Positions 8,900 to 17,347 of a DNA stretch of 64,000 bases are shown here, one piece after another (position 1 is the stretch's first letter; the number at the start of each line of letters is the position of its first letter). Location of the stretch: the NCBI GenBank assembly GCA_036504055.1, contig DASXVU010000033.1, positions 1 to 64,000 on the forward strand, given 5' to 3'. This DNA comes from Methanomassiliicoccales archaeon. Its GTDB lineage: Archaea > Thermoplasmatota > Thermoplasmata > Methanomassiliicoccales > UBA472. The notes under the pieces were generated by a model that saw nothing but the letters and a program-made list of their open reading frames with translations, made no database searches and was not told the DNA's origin. The position numbers and the translations under genes were made by a program.

Positions 8900-9082
8900 T
8901 CAGCGGAGGAGCTTGTCCTCTTCCCGATCATCCTTCTCCCGTTTCATGGTGGCAGAGGGACTGCAGTTCGAACACATCTTGCTTTTACGATCATAGTGCC
9001 GTTCACAGACCATCTGCCCACAGATGATGCATGTGAAGTAGGCAGGACTTCCGCAGATACTGCATTGGCCGATCAGATCCAT
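8900..9082 (-). CDS. small double zinc-finger protein
   Basis: A 60-residue protein with eight potential zinc ligands: Cys7, Cys10, Cys18, Cys21, Cys26, His29, Cys37 and Cys40. The spacing resembles the interleaved HIT-type/B-box zinc fold. The tail is charged (KREKDDREEDK). GGTGA precedes the start. It lies downstream of the phosphatase gene on the same strand with a 57-bp gap. Function is unknown; nucleic-acid or protein binding is likely. Confidence 0.7.
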   Translation of the reverse strand: MDLIGQCSICGSPAYFTCIICGQMVCERHYDRKSKMCSNCSPSATMKREKDDREEDKLLR

Positions 9083-9139
9083 GATGATTTATTTCACCGG
9101 GCGGGGGATAAAGATTTGCTAATGAAACCGGTCGAAGGA

Positions 9140-9874
9140 TCAGATACCGTGTTCCTCATCCTGCACCGTCGGCGTCGAACCCTCAGGAGAATGGTCCAGC
9201 ATGCCCAGATGTGCCAATCCTTCCGCGACCCCTTCAGAGTGGATCGATGCGCAAACATAATCAGCGGCATCCTTCGCCGGACCCGAAGCATTGCCCACTG
9301 CGATACCGTAGCCGCACTGCCTTAGCATTTTCACATCGTTGTCGGAATCTCCGATGGCGACCACTTCCGAGATGTCAACTCCCAATATCTGGCATGCCTT
9401 CCTGACGCCATCCACCTTGCTGTGTCCCGGTTCCATTAGGTGTATTGCAAAACCAGTGGCCTCGATCTCCACGTTCCAATCCTTGAGCACGGCCCTAACC
9501 GTCTCCAGATCGAAAGATCGCTTTATCGCGACTTCGGTCCTGCGCCAATTATCGGTGAACAGACGATCGACCTCGGGCATTCTGGTTTGAAGATATGCGA
9601 ATGCCTTGTTCGCGGTCTCGGCCGAATGTAGCTGGAAGATCTGTTCCTTGTAGGAGACCAGACCTCCGTTCTCCGCTATCACCGGACCCTTCAGCCCGAT
9701 GAACGTGGAGAGACCGAACGCCACGGGAAGCACGTTCCCTGAGCACAAAGATACGGTATACCCGTTATCCTGGACCTGGCGAAGCGTCTCGATCCCCAGC
9801 GTCTGGATGCGCTTCCTGTTGTCGGTGATCGTGCCGTCGACGTCGCACACCAACAGTTTGTACTTGGAGTTCAT
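9140..9874 (-). CDS. phosphoglycolate phosphatase, archaeal HAD type
   Basis: A 244-residue HAD-superfamily (Cof/type IIB cap) hydrolase that likely dephosphorylates 2-phosphoglycolate. HAD motif I is DVDGTITD near residues 10-17, motif II is the CSGN segment near 44-47, and motif IV is GDSDNDVKML near 187-196. The conserved Lys precedes it in HSKVDGVRKA. Length matches the archaeal family (TA0175-like). It is 15 bp downstream of mptA and probably cotranscribed. Sugar-phosphate relatives have similar sequences, so the substrate is moderately certain. Confidence 0.82.
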   Translation of the reverse strand: MNSKYKLLVCDVDGTITDNRKRIQTLGIETLRQVQDNGYTVSLCSGNVLPVAFGLSTFIGLKGPVIAENGGLVSYKEQIFQLHSAETANKAFAYLQTRMPEVDRLFTDNWRRTEVAIKRSFDLETVRAVLKDWNVEIEATGFAIHLMEPGHSKVDGVRKACQILGVDISEVVAIGDSDNDVKMLRQCGYGIAVGNASGPAKDAADYVCASIHSEGVAEGLAHLGMLDHSPEGSTPTVQDEEHGI

Positions 9875-9889
9875 CGGATCTTCCGAGTA

Positions 9890-10759
9890 TCAGTTGCGAA
9901 GCTCGCCCAGGGTGGTGACCCTTTCGGCGAAGGCGTTGTGCTTATGGATCGACTCCTCACTCTCGCTGCGGACCGTCACAATGGTCTCGTCCGGCAGGTC
10001 GGTGAATTTTGCCAGTATGCGCTGCAGGTTCTCCCTTACCACATCTTCCACGAACTTCGGGTGGTCATGCGCCTGGATCACGACCATTGCCTCCTCTGAC
10101 CGTTTCAGTATCTCATAGGTGGGCGAGCTGAACGACGCCTCGGCGATCTCGATGAGGTCGTTGGCCTCGATGTCCAGCTCCTCCGGGATCTCGATCATGA
10201 GGGTGGCCACGTTCCTCTGGTTGTGAGTTATGTTGGGTAGATCGTTATCCTTGAACCGGAGATTCCCTTTCTGCAGGTCCTTCACCGTCTCCATGGCGCA
10301 TGGGCAGGCAGTCATCCCGATGACCTGGACCCCGATCATCTTCTTCATTCCGTTGCCCTTCCGGCTGGTGGCCTTGGCCATCAGCTTGAAGGACTCCATG
10401 GTCTTTCTTCCTGACGGTACAGTCCTCTCCAGGAAATAGTCGGCCTCGATGTTGACCTCGGAATATGTGGCATACTCATGCCTGTCGAGCAGGTCCTTGG
10501 ACATGGTCGAGGCCAGCGCCTCGATGCCGCTGACCGGGGTGTTCAGGCTGCTTTCCACAACGTCGGTTATGACCTCGAGGTTGCGGGAAAGATGAGATCC
10601 TCTCTGTTCTGAAGGCAGGTCAACGAAAACATCGAATTTGCATGTAAGTGTGACCAGGTGACCGGCACGGTTCACAGCTACAGGTTTCTTGACGCCTGTA
10701 ACCCCGACCCTGGTCAGCATGAACCCGTTGGTAAGCCGCCTGTTTTGAACATCGCTCAA
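9890..10759 (-). CDS. mptA: GTP cyclohydrolase MptA (type IV)
   Basis: Fe(II)-dependent GTP cyclohydrolase that opens the pterin branch toward (methano)pterin cofactors in archaea. The 289-residue protein shows SHLSRN (55-60), the GMTACPCA cysteine motif and THNQR, all typical of the FolE2/MptA family. The start is a TTG at 10759: the N-terminal DVQNRR segment is conserved in the family and no ATG precedes it in frame. AGGTGG lies about 10 nt upstream, and a TATA-like TTTTTAATAC (minus strand, about 10796-10805) lies beyond it. Confidence 0.9.
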   Translation of the reverse strand: MSDVQNRRLTNGFMLTRVGVTGVKKPVAVNRAGHLVTLTCKFDVFVDLPSEQRGSHLSRNLEVITDVVESSLNTPVSGIEALASTMSKDLLDRHEYATYSEVNIEADYFLERTVPSGRKTMESFKLMAKATSRKGNGMKKMIGVQVIGMTACPCAMETVKDLQKGNLRFKDNDLPNITHNQRNVATLMIEIPEELDIEANDLIEIAEASFSSPTYEILKRSEEAMVVIQAHDHPKFVEDVVRENLQRILAKFTDLPDETIVTVRSESEESIHKHNAFAERVTTLGELRN

Positions 10760-10805
10760 CTGAATGGTACCACCTAGCGCTGTGATTCAGGCTATGTATT
10801 AAAAA

Positions 10806-11190
10806 CCTCTCGTTTGCGACCATTCTAACTGTTGAGGGAGATCATGGCAGGCATGATCAGTATCGATTCCCACGAACCTGTCCCGGATCTCTCCAATGAA
10901 AGGATCTAAGAGTCTTCTCGGAACATGCATAGCATGGATAGATCCCTCGCCCTTAGAGTGTCTTGATATTGATGCTGGAAAGGATCGCGGACGATCGCTG
11001 TAGGCAAATTTTGACTCGATCGACATGGTGCCCCTGAGAACGAAATACATATGCCGGGCATGGCCGCACGGTCGCCCTGTCCGGTATGACCACACGAACG
11101 GCATAAGTCGATCCACGGGGTCATGTTGTCCGATAAGACCCTTCATCGCCTAGAAGATCCATGGTCGCGACCAATAGGTTCACCGCCCCG
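10806..11190. other. 385-bp stretch without a recognisable gene
   Basis: The region between the mptA and rnhB promoters has an open frame on the minus strand (10799-11146, 115 codons), but its translation has no domain, odd composition and no ribosome binding site. I see no tRNA or known structured RNA. It may be a decayed gene or an unrecognised RNA. Confidence 0.4.
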
Positions 11191-11225
11191 ACACGGCTTA
11201 ATAGCGAGGAGGAAATCCTGGGTAG

Positions 11226-11870
11226 ATGATCTGCGGGGTGGACGAGGCGGGAAGAGGGCCGGTGCTCGGCCCTATGGTCGTGGCGGCGGTTGCCATAGAG
11301 GACGACGCACCACTTAGACGGATGGAGGTCCGCGACTCCAAGAAGCTGACCCCCACTCGCAGGGAAGAACTGGCAGTCAAGATCAATGAATCATGTCAGG
11401 TCGAGTTCCAGATAATCAGCCATGAGGAGATCGATGCGCGAGGCCCGAAGACCTCGCTGAATGAGCTTGAGGCTATGGTGTTCGCCACTCTGATCGATCG
11501 GTTGAAAGCGGACGTTGTGTACGTGGATGCCTGCGATGTCAACGAGGACCATTTCCGCCAAATGGTCGGCGGGCGCTTGACCTACAGACCGCGAATGGTG
11601 TGCGAGCACAAAGCGGACGACCATTATCCGGTCGTGGCAGCGGCATCGATCATAGCCAAGACCAATAGGGACCGGATTGTGTCGGAAATTCGGTCCGAGA
11701 TAGGCCAGGAGATAGGATCAGGATATGCCTCTGACCCAACTACCATTGCATTTCTGCAAAAGTGGATAAAGGAGAAAGGGGATTTGCCGCCCTATACGCG
11801 TAGGTCATGGGCTACTGCCAAAGAGGCTATGAGCTCGTCCAAGAACGCGAAACTGACCGACTGGGAATGA
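11226..11870 (+). CDS. rnhB: ribonuclease HII
   Basis: Removes ribonucleotides and RNA primers from DNA-RNA hybrids. The 214-residue protein opens with the active-site motif DEAGRGPVLGP (Asp6, Glu7), followed by the DSKKLT segment, the acidic VDACDVNEDHF region and the HKADDHYPVVAAASIIAK motif. A TATA-like GCTTAATAGC (11196-11205) lies about 25 nt before the ATG, suggesting a leaderless message. The tail ends in KLTDWE, which vaguely resembles a PCNA-interacting motif but lacks the Gln. Confidence 0.95.
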   Translation: MICGVDEAGRGPVLGPMVVAAVAIEDDAPLRRMEVRDSKKLTPTRREELAVKINESCQVEFQIISHEEIDARGPKTSLNELEAMVFATLIDRLKADVVYVDACDVNEDHFRQMVGGRLTYRPRMVCEHKADDHYPVVAAASIIAKTNRDRIVSEIRSEIGQEIGSGYASDPTTIAFLQKWIKEKGDLPPYTRRSWATAKEAMSSSKNAKLTDWE

Positions 11871-11874
11871 TTTA

Positions 11875-12207
11875 ATGCCGGTAAAAGATCTTCTGGAAGA
11901 AACCATCGCAAAATTCAACGCGAAGGTCGAAAAGGACGAAGCCCTACAAAAGGAGCTCGAGTGCGTCAAAAAGAAAGCGAACATGGACTTGGGCACCGAA
12001 AGCTACTCCTTCGAACTGTCGTGCAACAAGATTCATTCCCTGAAAGAGGGCATGGTCGACAACCCGGACGTCACGATCACATCGGACCCCAAGACGGTCG
12101 AGGAACTGATCACGGGCAAGATGAAACCAATGAAGGCCTGGGCGCTCAAGAAGATAAAGATTAAGGGCTCATTGGAGGACGTCATGCGCCTCCGCAAGTT
12201 CTTCTAA
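11875..12207 (+). CDS. SCP-2 sterol-carrier-fold protein
   Basis: A 110-residue protein of the SCP2 fold, a hydrophobic lipid-binding pocket. The characteristic C-terminal half is visible (ADNPDVTI-like segment NPDVTITSD, then the VEELITGKMKPMKAWALKKIKIKGSLEDVMRL stretch with the G-K-M and K-I-KG patterns, residues about 75-105). It starts 4 nt after the rnhB stop, so the two are probably cotranscribed. Lipid ligand and cellular role are unknown. Confidence 0.8.
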   Translation: MPVKDLLEETIAKFNAKVEKDEALQKELECVKKKANMDLGTESYSFELSCNKIHSLKEGMVDNPDVTITSDPKTVEELITGKMKPMKAWALKKIKIKGSLEDVMRLRKFF

Positions 12208-12209
12208 GC

Positions 12210-12377
12210 TCATTTCTTTCGAGAAAGGAGCAAACCTACCGTCGCCCCAGCGATTATGCCCGCCGCCAATCCAGCCTCGATGAACCACACTATGTTAGTG
12301 AAGACATACGCCATGAATCCGGCCATCAGGCCTAAGAGTGTGCCTATGGCAAGATACTTGGATAAGGTCTCGTTCAT
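12210..12377 (-). CDS. small two-helix membrane protein
   Basis: From the ATG at 12377 it encodes 55 residues with two hydrophobic helices (about residues 8-28 and 31-49) and a short basic tail ending SRKK. Glycine-rich packing is visible in the second helix (AGLAAGIIAGATVGLLL). It is convergent with the SCP2 gene. No family recognised. Confidence 0.5.
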   Translation of the reverse strand: MNETLSKYLAIGTLLGLMAGFMAYVFTNIVWFIEAGLAAGIIAGATVGLLLSRKK

Positions 12378-12463
12378 GCCCAAGCCATATGCTCGACATG
12401 ATATTAGTCTTGCCATGATGGGAGATCAGAACCGACGATCGCAGAATCCCCAAATGTTAGGAA

Positions 12464-12476
12464 ACCTTTATCTAAG
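12464..12476 (+). promoter_or_regulatory. tRNA promoter box A
   Basis: The AT-rich ACCTTTATCTAAG element lies about 30-35 nt upstream of the tRNA 5' end, the usual position of an archaeal TATA box. Confidence 0.5.
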
Positions 12477-12503
12477 GCTTCTCGTTTAGGAGTATTCCAC
12501 AAA

Positions 12504-12581
12504 AGCGGGGTAGGGTAGCCAGGACATCCCGTCGGGCTCATAACCCGGAGACCGATCGTTCAAATCGATCCCCCGCTACCA
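12504..12581 (+). tRNA. initiator tRNA-Met (CAT)
   Basis: A complete cloverleaf: acceptor AGCGGGG/CCCCGCT, D arm GGG...CCC, anticodon stem TCGGG/CCCGG around the loop CTCATAA (anticodon CAT), a 5-nt variable loop, T arm GATCG/CGATC with loop TTCAAAT, and an encoded CCA. The A1:U72 pair and the three G:C pairs at the base of the anticodon stem identify it as the initiator species. Confidence 0.95.
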
Positions 12582-12606
12582 TCTTCTATATATTCTGATT
12601 CCGAGG

Positions 12607-12635
12607 TCGTTCCGCCCCGAACGGCGGTGAACGGT
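12607..12635 (+). repeat. inverted repeat upstream of glpA
   Basis: The segment CGTTCCGCC pairs with GGCG and GAACG across a 2-nt bulge, with a loop of about six bases. It lies between the tRNA and the glpA promoter region and could be a processing hairpin or an operator. Confidence 0.3.
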
Positions 12636-12691
12636 CATAAACAAATAGGCACCGACACATAACCTCCCGAACCGATAGGAAAGGTTTTTCC

Positions 12692-14266
12692 ATGCCGAAA
12701 GTTGACGTTCTGATCATTGGCGCAGGAGTCACCGGTGCAGGTATCGCCCGGGACCTTTCCATGAGGGGGGCGTCGGTGATGCTCCTTGACCGGGGCGATT
12801 TCTGCTCTGGGGCATCTGGATCGAATCACGGGATGCTGCACAGCGGGGCGAGGTATGCTGTCAAGGACCCGGAATCGGCGAAGGAATGCGCCTCTGAGGC
12901 GAACATACTGAGAAAGATAGCGCCTGCGTTCATTGAGGACACGGGCGGCCTATTTGTATCATTGCCAGAAGATGATTTCGGTTTTGCGGAGAAGTTCAAG
13001 AGGGGCTGCAACAACGCCGGCGTCGACACCAGGGAGGTCGACGTGGCCGAGGCCAGAGAAATGGAACCATCCCTTAGCAGTGATATGGTCCGGGCGTTCT
13101 GGGTGGACGACGGTTCCATCGACCCCTTCGGCCTGACCCTGGGGAATATCGAGGACGCGCGCTCGATGGGGGCCAAGGTCCGCAACTACTGCGAGGTCGT
13201 GGGAATCGATGTGGACGATTACACCATCGATGCTGTCCGGTTCAAGGACCAACGGACCGGCACCGTAGAATCGGTGACTCCGGGAGTGGTGCTGAACGCG
13301 GCCGGTGCCTGGTCTCCTGGGATTGCCGCCATGGTCGGCCAGAAACTGCCCCTGAGGATCGACAAGGGGACACTGGTGGTGTTGAACGGTCGCCTGTGCA
13401 AGATGCTGGTGAACCGGCTCAGGCCCCCTGCCGACGGAGATATCGTGGTTCCCAGTCATTCATCGACTATCATAGGAACGACATCCAATGGAGTCTCTTC
13501 AGCGGACGGGAACATCCCGACCGAGTCGGAGGTCACGTTCCTTCTGCGGGAGACAGCGAAGGTTATTCCTGGAATTGCCAATGCCAGGGCTGTGCGCGCC
13601 TATTGCGGTGTCAGACCGCTCATCCCGGCGGGCGGTGGAGGGCGCTCGGCCAGCCGCAATTTCAGGATCATCGATCATGCCAGCACCGGTGTCTATAACC
13701 TGGTGAGCGTGATCGGCGGCAAGCTTACCACCTACCGGCTCATGGCGGAGAAGATATCGGACCTTGCCTGTGAGAAGATCAACAACCGCAACAGATGCCG
13801 CACCGCCAAGGAAACCATATCAGAGATGCCGACCATCGATCCCGTGCCTGGGATCCATGATCTGGCCCTCCTTCGCATGGCCAAGAAGAACGGATCAGAA
13901 TACCAGAACGTCCTGGAGCAATGCGTTTCCCTTCCCCGAGGCAAGGAAGAGGTCTGTACGTGTGAGAGGGTTTTGCGCGGGGAGATCCAATACCACCTGA
14001 GGAAGGGAGATGTGAGGAACGCTTCCGACCTCGTTAAGCGGACAAGGGTCGGCATGGGATATTGCCAGGGAGGATTCTGTACGCTCGGCATTATATCGGC
14101 GGCGATGGGGGTCTACAAGACCGCTCCGATCGAATACATCGAGAGTTTCCTGAACGAAAGGAACAAGGGCATCTCGTCGATCTTGGTGGGGGAACAACTT
14201 CGACAGGAGATGTTCAAAGCCCATCTGCTGCGCAGCGTCTACGGCATCAGGGAGGAGTCGCGATGA
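12692..14266 (+). CDS. glpA: anaerobic glycerol-3-phosphate dehydrogenase subunit A
   Basis: FAD-dependent subunit that oxidises sn-glycerol 3-phosphate to dihydroxyacetone phosphate. The 524-residue protein begins with the dinucleotide fold GAGVTGAGIARDL (residues 9-21), contains the DAO core with GRSASRNFRI and the GGKLTTYRLMAEK motif, and ends with a BFD-like [2Fe-2S] domain (CTCERVLRGE and CQGGFC cysteines). GGAAAGG lies upstream of the ATG. Its stop overlaps the glpB start as ATGA. Confidence 0.94.
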   Translation: MPKVDVLIIGAGVTGAGIARDLSMRGASVMLLDRGDFCSGASGSNHGMLHSGARYAVKDPESAKECASEANILRKIAPAFIEDTGGLFVSLPEDDFGFAEKFKRGCNNAGVDTREVDVAEAREMEPSLSSDMVRAFWVDDGSIDPFGLTLGNIEDARSMGAKVRNYCEVVGIDVDDYTIDAVRFKDQRTGTVESVTPGVVLNAAGAWSPGIAAMVGQKLPLRIDKGTLVVLNGRLCKMLVNRLRPPADGDIVVPSHSSTIIGTTSNGVSSADGNIPTESEVTFLLRETAKVIPGIANARAVRAYCGVRPLIPAGGGGRSASRNFRIIDHASTGVYNLVSVIGGKLTTYRLMAEKISDLACEKINNRNRCRTAKETISEMPTIDPVPGIHDLALLRMAKKNGSEYQNVLEQCVSLPRGKEEVCTCERVLRGEIQYHLRKGDVRNASDLVKRTRVGMGYCQGGFCTLGIISAAMGVYKTAPIEYIESFLNERNKGISSILVGEQLRQEMFKAHLLRSVYGIREESR

Positions 14267-15354
14267 GGCATCTCGATCCGGTGAGGACCGAATTCCTGGT
14301 AATCGGAGGAGGGGCGGCTGGCATGCTGGTCGCCACCTATCTTTCAGAGCGTCGTAAGAAAGTGGCGCTGGTCGATTCTGGCACATCGTGTACCGCCCTC
14401 TCCACCGGATGTTTCAACGGCACGGGATTGAACGAGGAAATGCTGGAGTTCCTTTTGCCCAGGCTCACGTCCAATGGACTCAGCATGAAACGCGATATGG
14501 AACAGAGCCCCCTGCTGGGCAACGCCGGCAACCGTTACCATTGCAGGCTTGCCCCCTATTACACTGCCCTTGGCACGATGGAATCGATGCAGCGGTCAAA
14601 GCTCGCGGTGGTCGGGATAGATGGAAATCCGGAGGTCGATCCGGAACTGGTGTGTTCCATATTGAGGCAGGATGCCGGCCTCAAGGCAGACCCTGTTCAT
14701 GTCATCAGCAAGGGAAAGGTCTCGCTGGATTCGCTATGCGACCAATTAAAAATGGTGAACGCGGACATGATCATGCTGCCACCTTTGTTCCCGCTCCGCG
14801 ACCACAAGACATCCATGCTCGAACTGACCGAACGTACTGGGCGGATAGTTTTCGAGCCGGTCACCCCGCTTTCGCTGCCAGGCCTCCGGCTGGCGGGGGC
14901 GATGCGTCAGATGCTGGTCGATAGCGGATGTCAGGTGATGGAGCTCCGCCGGGTGACCAAGCTGATACAGATCGGCGGCCGGTACGACACGGCCATGGTC
15001 CAAACGACCGGCACGACCCAGGAGATCAATTTCTCCACCCTGATCATCGCTGGAGGGAACGCCATCGGACCGGGACTGTCCGTATCTGGCAAAGAGGTGA
15101 CCGACCCGTTCGAGGCGTTCGCCATCACCAGGAAACAGGAGAGCCTGAGCGGCATGCCTGTCAACCGCGCATTATCGTCAGGATATGAGGTCGATGGGAG
15201 ATTCAGGGTCATAATGACAAACGGGAACTCGGCCGAGAACGTCTACGCCTGCGGGTCCGCCCTGGCCGGCATCTCCTATCCGCTGGGAAGAGGCCTATTG
15301 GATGTGCTGGACGGGGCTTGGGACGTCGCCCGCAATGCGGAGGCTTACCGATGA
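14263..15354 (+). CDS. glpB: anaerobic glycerol-3-phosphate dehydrogenase subunit B
   Basis: Flavoprotein subunit that passes electrons from GlpA to GlpC. From the ATG at 14263 it encodes 363 residues, beginning with EFLVIGGGAAGMLVATYLSE (FAD-binding fold). The family stretch GCFNGTG lies near residue 48, and the C-terminal FAD-contact segment is NVYACGSALAGISYPLGRG. The open frame extends upstream inside glpA, but the ATGA overlap and homology fix the start. Reverse ATGA overlap also joins it to glpC. Confidence 0.9.
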   Translation: MRHLDPVRTEFLVIGGGAAGMLVATYLSERRKKVALVDSGTSCTALSTGCFNGTGLNEEMLEFLLPRLTSNGLSMKRDMEQSPLLGNAGNRYHCRLAPYYTALGTMESMQRSKLAVVGIDGNPEVDPELVCSILRQDAGLKADPVHVISKGKVSLDSLCDQLKMVNADMIMLPPLFPLRDHKTSMLELTERTGRIVFEPVTPLSLPGLRLAGAMRQMLVDSGCQVMELRRVTKLIQIGGRYDTAMVQTTGTTQEINFSTLIIAGGNAIGPGLSVSGKEVTDPFEAFAITRKQESLSGMPVNRALSSGYEVDGRFRVIMTNGNSAENVYACGSALAGISYPLGRGLLDVLDGAWDVARNAEAYR

Positions 15355-16382
15355 CCCGACCTTTCAACGCGGACCGGTGCATCAAGTGCGGTGCCTGCAT
15401 GCGCGCCTGCCCGGTGGTCCAGGAGGAAACGACCAGCATGTTCGACGGGCCTCGCAGCCTGGCTGTTGATTCGTCCCGTTTCTCCCATGAGGTGAACTCC
15501 CTCCGGGACAATATCTTCGCCTGCTCCATGTGCTGGAAGTGCGCGGATGTCTGTCCTTCACGGGTCGAGATGCCCCGGGCCATCCTGCGGGCCAGGGCAG
15601 ATATGTTCGACCGGAACGCGGCATTGCCTGGCCACACCAAGATGATGCAGAACATCGATGTGGACGGTCTTTCGGTAAGGCGGGAACTGGACTCACTCTC
15701 CCTCGGGGTGGAGAAGGCTTCGGTGCTATACTTCCCGGGGTGCATCGCCGGACAGAAGTTCCGGAACATCGCCGATGGGGTGGTGCGGACCCTGCTGCAG
15801 AACGCGACGGTGCGCACCCCGTCGGGACTGGTGTGCTGCGGGTCCCCCCTGGAAAAGGTGGGTGACCGGGTGCGCATGGAGGCGCTGAGGAAAAGGAACC
15901 TGAAGCTCTTTGAGGGCCGTTCCCAGATAGTGACCTCCTGTCCCGGCTGCACCAGCCACATCAACGACCAATATGGTGTAGAGGCCCTTCATATCGTCGA
16001 GTACCTGGTGGAGTCGGTGGGGCTGGCCAAACTGAAGTTCAGGAACCATGGGGTGGTGCGGGTGGTACTGCATGAGCCCTGCCACCTGAAGAGGACCGTG
16101 GGGCCGCACGCGATCGATTACTGTTATGACATCCTCCAGTCCATGCCCGGGATAAGGGTCCTTGACATGGCCGAGCCGGACCGTTGCTGCGGTGGCGGGG
16201 GTGGATTGCTGTCCGGATACCCTGACGTCGCCATGGACCTGGCCAGGACCAAGATCGAGGATGCTGCGGCCAGCGGCGCGGACGTCGTTCTGGCTCCCTG
16301 CCCGTTCTGCGTGCTCAACCTAAAACAGGCGGGAGGGATGGACGTGATGGACCTCACCGAGTTCATTTCCTTCCGTTTCTAG
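15351..16382 (+). CDS. glpC: anaerobic glycerol-3-phosphate dehydrogenase subunit C
   Basis: Iron-sulfur subunit that hands electrons to the membrane carrier. From the ATG at 15351 it encodes 343 residues: two [4Fe-4S] motifs (CIKCGACMRACP at residues 11-22 and CSMCWKCADVCP near 58-69) and two CCG cysteine-rich domains (CIAG...CCGSP and CHLKRT...CCGGGGG). The same architecture occurs in HdrD-type subunits, but the glpA-glpB context decides. The gene ends in TAG. Confidence 0.92.
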   Translation: MTRPFNADRCIKCGACMRACPVVQEETTSMFDGPRSLAVDSSRFSHEVNSLRDNIFACSMCWKCADVCPSRVEMPRAILRARADMFDRNAALPGHTKMMQNIDVDGLSVRRELDSLSLGVEKASVLYFPGCIAGQKFRNIADGVVRTLLQNATVRTPSGLVCCGSPLEKVGDRVRMEALRKRNLKLFEGRSQIVTSCPGCTSHINDQYGVEALHIVEYLVESVGLAKLKFRNHGVVRVVLHEPCHLKRTVGPHAIDYCYDILQSMPGIRVLDMAEPDRCCGGGGGLLSGYPDVAMDLARTKIEDAAASGADVVLAPCPFCVLNLKQAGGMDVMDLTEFISFRF

Positions 16383-16439
16383 GGAACGAACATGCTGTGC
16401 CAATGCTAAAATACCCCATCTGCTTCTTTTCGGTCGTCC

Positions 16440-16649
16440 ATGACCAACGATCAGAAGTGTTTTACATGCCTCCACCGGGAGATACGGCCGGAACTAGGCG
16501 TCAACGGTCAATTGATCTACTGCAGGAGAAAGGAGATGGTGGTCAGAGCGAAGGCGGAATGCCCTATCTATTCCCGGGCCACCAAGCAGTCGGTGAAGGA
16601 ACTTCACAAATCCATCTATGGCGAGATCGAGGAAGAGCACGAGGAATGA
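16440..16649 (+). CDS. small four-cysteine protein
   Basis: A 69-residue protein with Cys7, Cys10, Cys28 and Cys41, a probable zinc or Fe-S site, followed by a helical acidic tail (GEIEEEHEE). A TATA-like GCTAAAATACC at 16403-16413 is about 30 nt before the ATG, consistent with a leaderless message. No family recognised. It is convergent with the KaiC-like gene. Confidence 0.6.
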   Translation: MTNDQKCFTCLHREIRPELGVNGQLIYCRRKEMVVRAKAECPIYSRATKQSVKELHKSIYGEIEEEHEE

Positions 16650-16651
16650 GC

Positions 16652-17335
16652 CTAGCGCCATTCCAGTAATGCCGGGCAGGTCTCCGCCGCCTCGCCCCTG
16701 ATCTCGAACGGGACCCACTGGCTGGAGGTCGGGTAACCTCTCATGTGGCGTATCCTCATGCGCCGGTTAAGGTCGTCATCGAACTTGAGCTCGATGACCC
16801 CGTCAGCAATGGCCATCAGGTGGTTGACGGTCTTGTCATCGTGCACACTGTCGTGGATCGAGAATATCATGGTGCCGTAAGTGCTCCTCACCTTGGAGCT
16901 CGATATCTGGAAGAACTTCAGGACCACGTTGGACTGGTTGTACAGGAACAGCGTCGAAAGGGTGTAGAGGAAGACCCTCACCGGTCGAGCGTGCTCGGAG
17001 CCTATGGAGTTCACGTTGAACATGATTCCTTCCAGATCCGAAACTGGCCGCACCTCGGACTTCGGATATGGCGACCTCTCCTCGTTGGAACCGAGCAGTG
17101 AGGAGTGATAGTCCACCACGAACAGCTTCTTGCCGAGCACCGCCTTGGTGTCTATGCCAAAATGGCCCATCATGGTGATTATGTCCGACGGCAGCACGTC
17201 GACGGTCACGAAGATCACTGAGACGTCCTGCGTGAGGTAGTCCTTTAGGAGGCTTATGTTGAACTCCAGCAATCCGATCCCTGGTGATCCGACCAACAGA
17301 ATGGAACTGTGGTCGGGAAGCGAGGCTTTGATCAT
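16652..17335 (-). CDS. KaiC-like RecA-superfamily protein with degenerate P-loop
   Basis: A 227-residue single RecA-fold protein. The Walker A position reads GSPGIGLLEF near residues 17-26, lacking the GK(T/S), so ATP hydrolysis is doubtful. KaiC-family landmarks remain: a GIDTKAVLGKKLFVVDYHS segment near 84-102 and the C-terminal RRMRIRHMRGYP strand near 197-208 that mirrors the KaiC RKMRGT motif. It starts 12 nt after the stop of the larger ATPase gene and is probably cotranscribed and part of the same complex. Confidence 0.7.
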   Translation of the reverse strand: MIKASLPDHSSILLVGSPGIGLLEFNISLLKDYLTQDVSVIFVTVDVLPSDIITMMGHFGIDTKAVLGKKLFVVDYHSSLLGSNEERSPYPKSEVRPVSDLEGIMFNVNSIGSEHARPVRVFLYTLSTLFLYNQSNVVLKFFQISSSKVRSTYGTMIFSIHDSVHDDKTVNHLMAIADGVIELKFDDDLNRRMRIRHMRGYPTSSQWVPFEIRGEAAETCPALLEWR

Positions 17336-17347
17336 TTCTTTTCCTCC

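Noticed and set aside
11226-11870. PIP box at the C-terminus of RNase HII
   Set aside because: The tail KLTDWE has the Lxx-aromatic part but no Gln at the first position; too weak to call.
14062-14262. Upstream extension of the glpB frame
   Set aside because: It lies inside glpA; the ATGA overlap and FAD motif fix the start at 14263.
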